Below are positions 32,066 through 33,035 of a stretch of 33,035 nucleotides of DNA, in pieces (the first letter of the stretch is position 1; the number at the start of each line of letters is the position of its first letter). The DNA lies in IMG/VR virus record IMGVR_UViG_3300043470_001186, positions 1 to 33,035 of that record. One strand, 5' to 3'. The translations under genes and the position numbers were made by a program. A model generated the notes under the pieces. It saw only the letters and a list, made by a program, of their open reading frames with translations, was not told where the DNA came from and ran no database searches. This DNA is from a virus.

Positions 32066-33035
32066 AATGAATTTTCACTTGCACCAAATGTACGAATAGC
32101 GTTTTTAACTGAACGAGGTGTATTTCGTCCAATCTCCTTTGCAACACCACCTACGTTTTTGCGCATAAAATGGCTTGTGTCATTTTTAATAGCATTGCCA
32201 AAATATCGAGAGACAGATTCCGGAGTAACTTTTCCACCAAAATTATTTGGTTTCCCGATCTCTAATATGCCACCACCTAATTGACCAAGACCAGTAGCTG
32301 CTTGGCCATGAGGCATAAGTAAATTTTGTAACAAGTCAACAGCAGTAACGGTGGGTCTCATACCAAGAGTATTAGGATGCTGTAAATATTCTGGCAATGG
32401 TTGATTGCCAATCATATTCATAAACCCTTGAAGTTCACCGGGTTGAGTCAGGTTTTTAGCAATAAATCCAAAAAGATCAGCTATGCCGGGTTCACGACCA
32501 GTCCTGTTTTCCTCTTTAAACTTAGGTTCGTACAATTTGTTAATGCCTGTGTTTACAGCTTTACTAACAGGCTCAAACACTAAAGATGAATCAATGGCAG
32601 TATTAATTGCAGGTGCAAGTCTTCCAAATTTAGAAGTTACTGCATCCTGCATTCCATTTAAACCCATCCATAACAGATCGCGATTAGTTAACTGCCTACG
32701 TGCATTTTTCAATGCCATAGGAGATGGAAAATTCTTTGTGCGTTGTCCTTGTTGATCAACTATATCCGTCGGCCATCCCATTGCCGTAGCCAACTTCATA
32801 TAGGCTTCAATATCAGTATCAGTGCCAGCCGATCTTATAGTGTCAGCAGCAAGCATTGGAGTAGCTCCAATTTTTCCTACTGCAGCTAAAGCTCGTGAGC
32901 CTCTTCCACTATTTGCAATTTGAGTTCGTTGCTGCGGAGAACGTAAATCAAAACCCATACCACCGGGATTAATTGCCGGTGGTCTTACAGAGTTTTGATA
33001 TCCTTGTGCACCTGCCGAAAATCTATTTGCAACTT
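32056..33035 (-). CDS. Hypothetical protein, 5'-partial (at least 326 aa visible)
   Basis: No family is recognised. The first in-window ATG is at 32958, but the frame stays open through the right edge, adding VANRFSAGAQGYQNSVRPPA and more, and the ATG has no good ribosome site. The true start is probably outside the window. The visible part is basic and mostly helical, with Ala/Gly stretches (GRGSRALAAVGKIGATPML) and a Gly-rich middle (GLGQLGGGILEIGKPNNFGG). There is no signal peptide or enzyme motif. Its place before the terminase pair does not suggest a function; a virion or packaging-linked protein is possible. Confidence 0.6.
   Translation of the reverse strand, partial: VANRFSAGAQGYQNSVRPPAINPGGMGFDLRSPQQRTQIANSGRGSRALAAVGKIGATPMLAADTIRSAGTDTDIEAYMKLATAMGWPTDIVDQQGQRTKNFPSPMALKNARRQLTNRDLLWMGLNGMQDAVTSKFGRLAPAINTAIDSSLVFEPVSKAVNTGINKLYEPKFKEENRTGREPGIADLFGFIAKNLTQPGELQGFMNMIGNQPLPEYLQHPNTLGMRPTVTAVDLLQNLLMPHGQAATGLGQLGGGILEIGKPNNFGGKVTPESVSRYFGNAIKNDTSHFMRKNVGGVAKEIGRNTPRSVKNAIRTFGASENSFIP

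Noticed and set aside
1-33035. tRNA genes, CRISPR arrays, insertion sequences, attachment sites
   Set aside because: Almost every base is inside a coding frame, and I saw no cloverleaf, regular spaced direct repeats, transposase motifs or terminal inverted repeats.

Overview
The window is a stretch of a tailed double-stranded DNA bacteriophage genome (Caudoviricetes), most likely a short-tailed (podovirus-type) phage. The evidence is a run of terminase, portal, scaffold-like, major capsid, adaptor, tail and internal virion protein genes, ending in a cell-wall hydrolase. All genes lie on the minus strand and are read from the right end of the window to the left. Shine-Dalgarno sequences of the AAGGAG/GGAGG type precede many starts, so the host is a bacterium, but nothing here identifies which one. 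No integrase, repressor, RNA gene, insertion sequence or CRISPR array is visible.

Layout in transcription order. (1) 33035-29592: a hypothetical protein open at the right edge, a Cys-cluster protein in the small-terminase position, and the large terminase. (2) 29592-25280: a 46-residue membrane micro-protein, a 745-residue portal, an acidic scaffold-like protein and the major capsid protein. (3) 25266-22684: a capsid-adjacent virion protein and two tandem, apparently paralogous head-tail adaptor proteins. (4) 22678-22137: a holin-like membrane protein and a small hypothetical protein. (5) 22144-14503: appendage and tail proteins, including a 1444-residue tail-nozzle-like protein interrupted by repeated beta modules, an 84-residue tandem-repeat protein and a small fibre-like protein. 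(6) 14485-553: three proteins in the order and style of the T7 gp14-gp15-gp16 ejection proteins, the last being a 3712-residue giant with a zinc-peptidase motif. (7) 556-1: a CHAP-like endolysin that runs off the left edge.

Only about 99 bases are intergenic. Six gene junctions share one base in the string TAATG, two overlap as ATGA, and others overlap by 8 to 38 bases. This suggests one late operon with strong translational coupling. Together the genes would package DNA, build the head, close it with adaptors and a nozzle, attach to the host, eject DNA through an internal-protein conduit, and lyse the cell.

The least ordinary elements are three. The first is the giant polyvalent-style ejection protein. 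The second is one beta module that recurs six times across three structural genes. The third is the adaptor pair in which one copy carries that module as an insertion. No defence system or other accessory island is visible.
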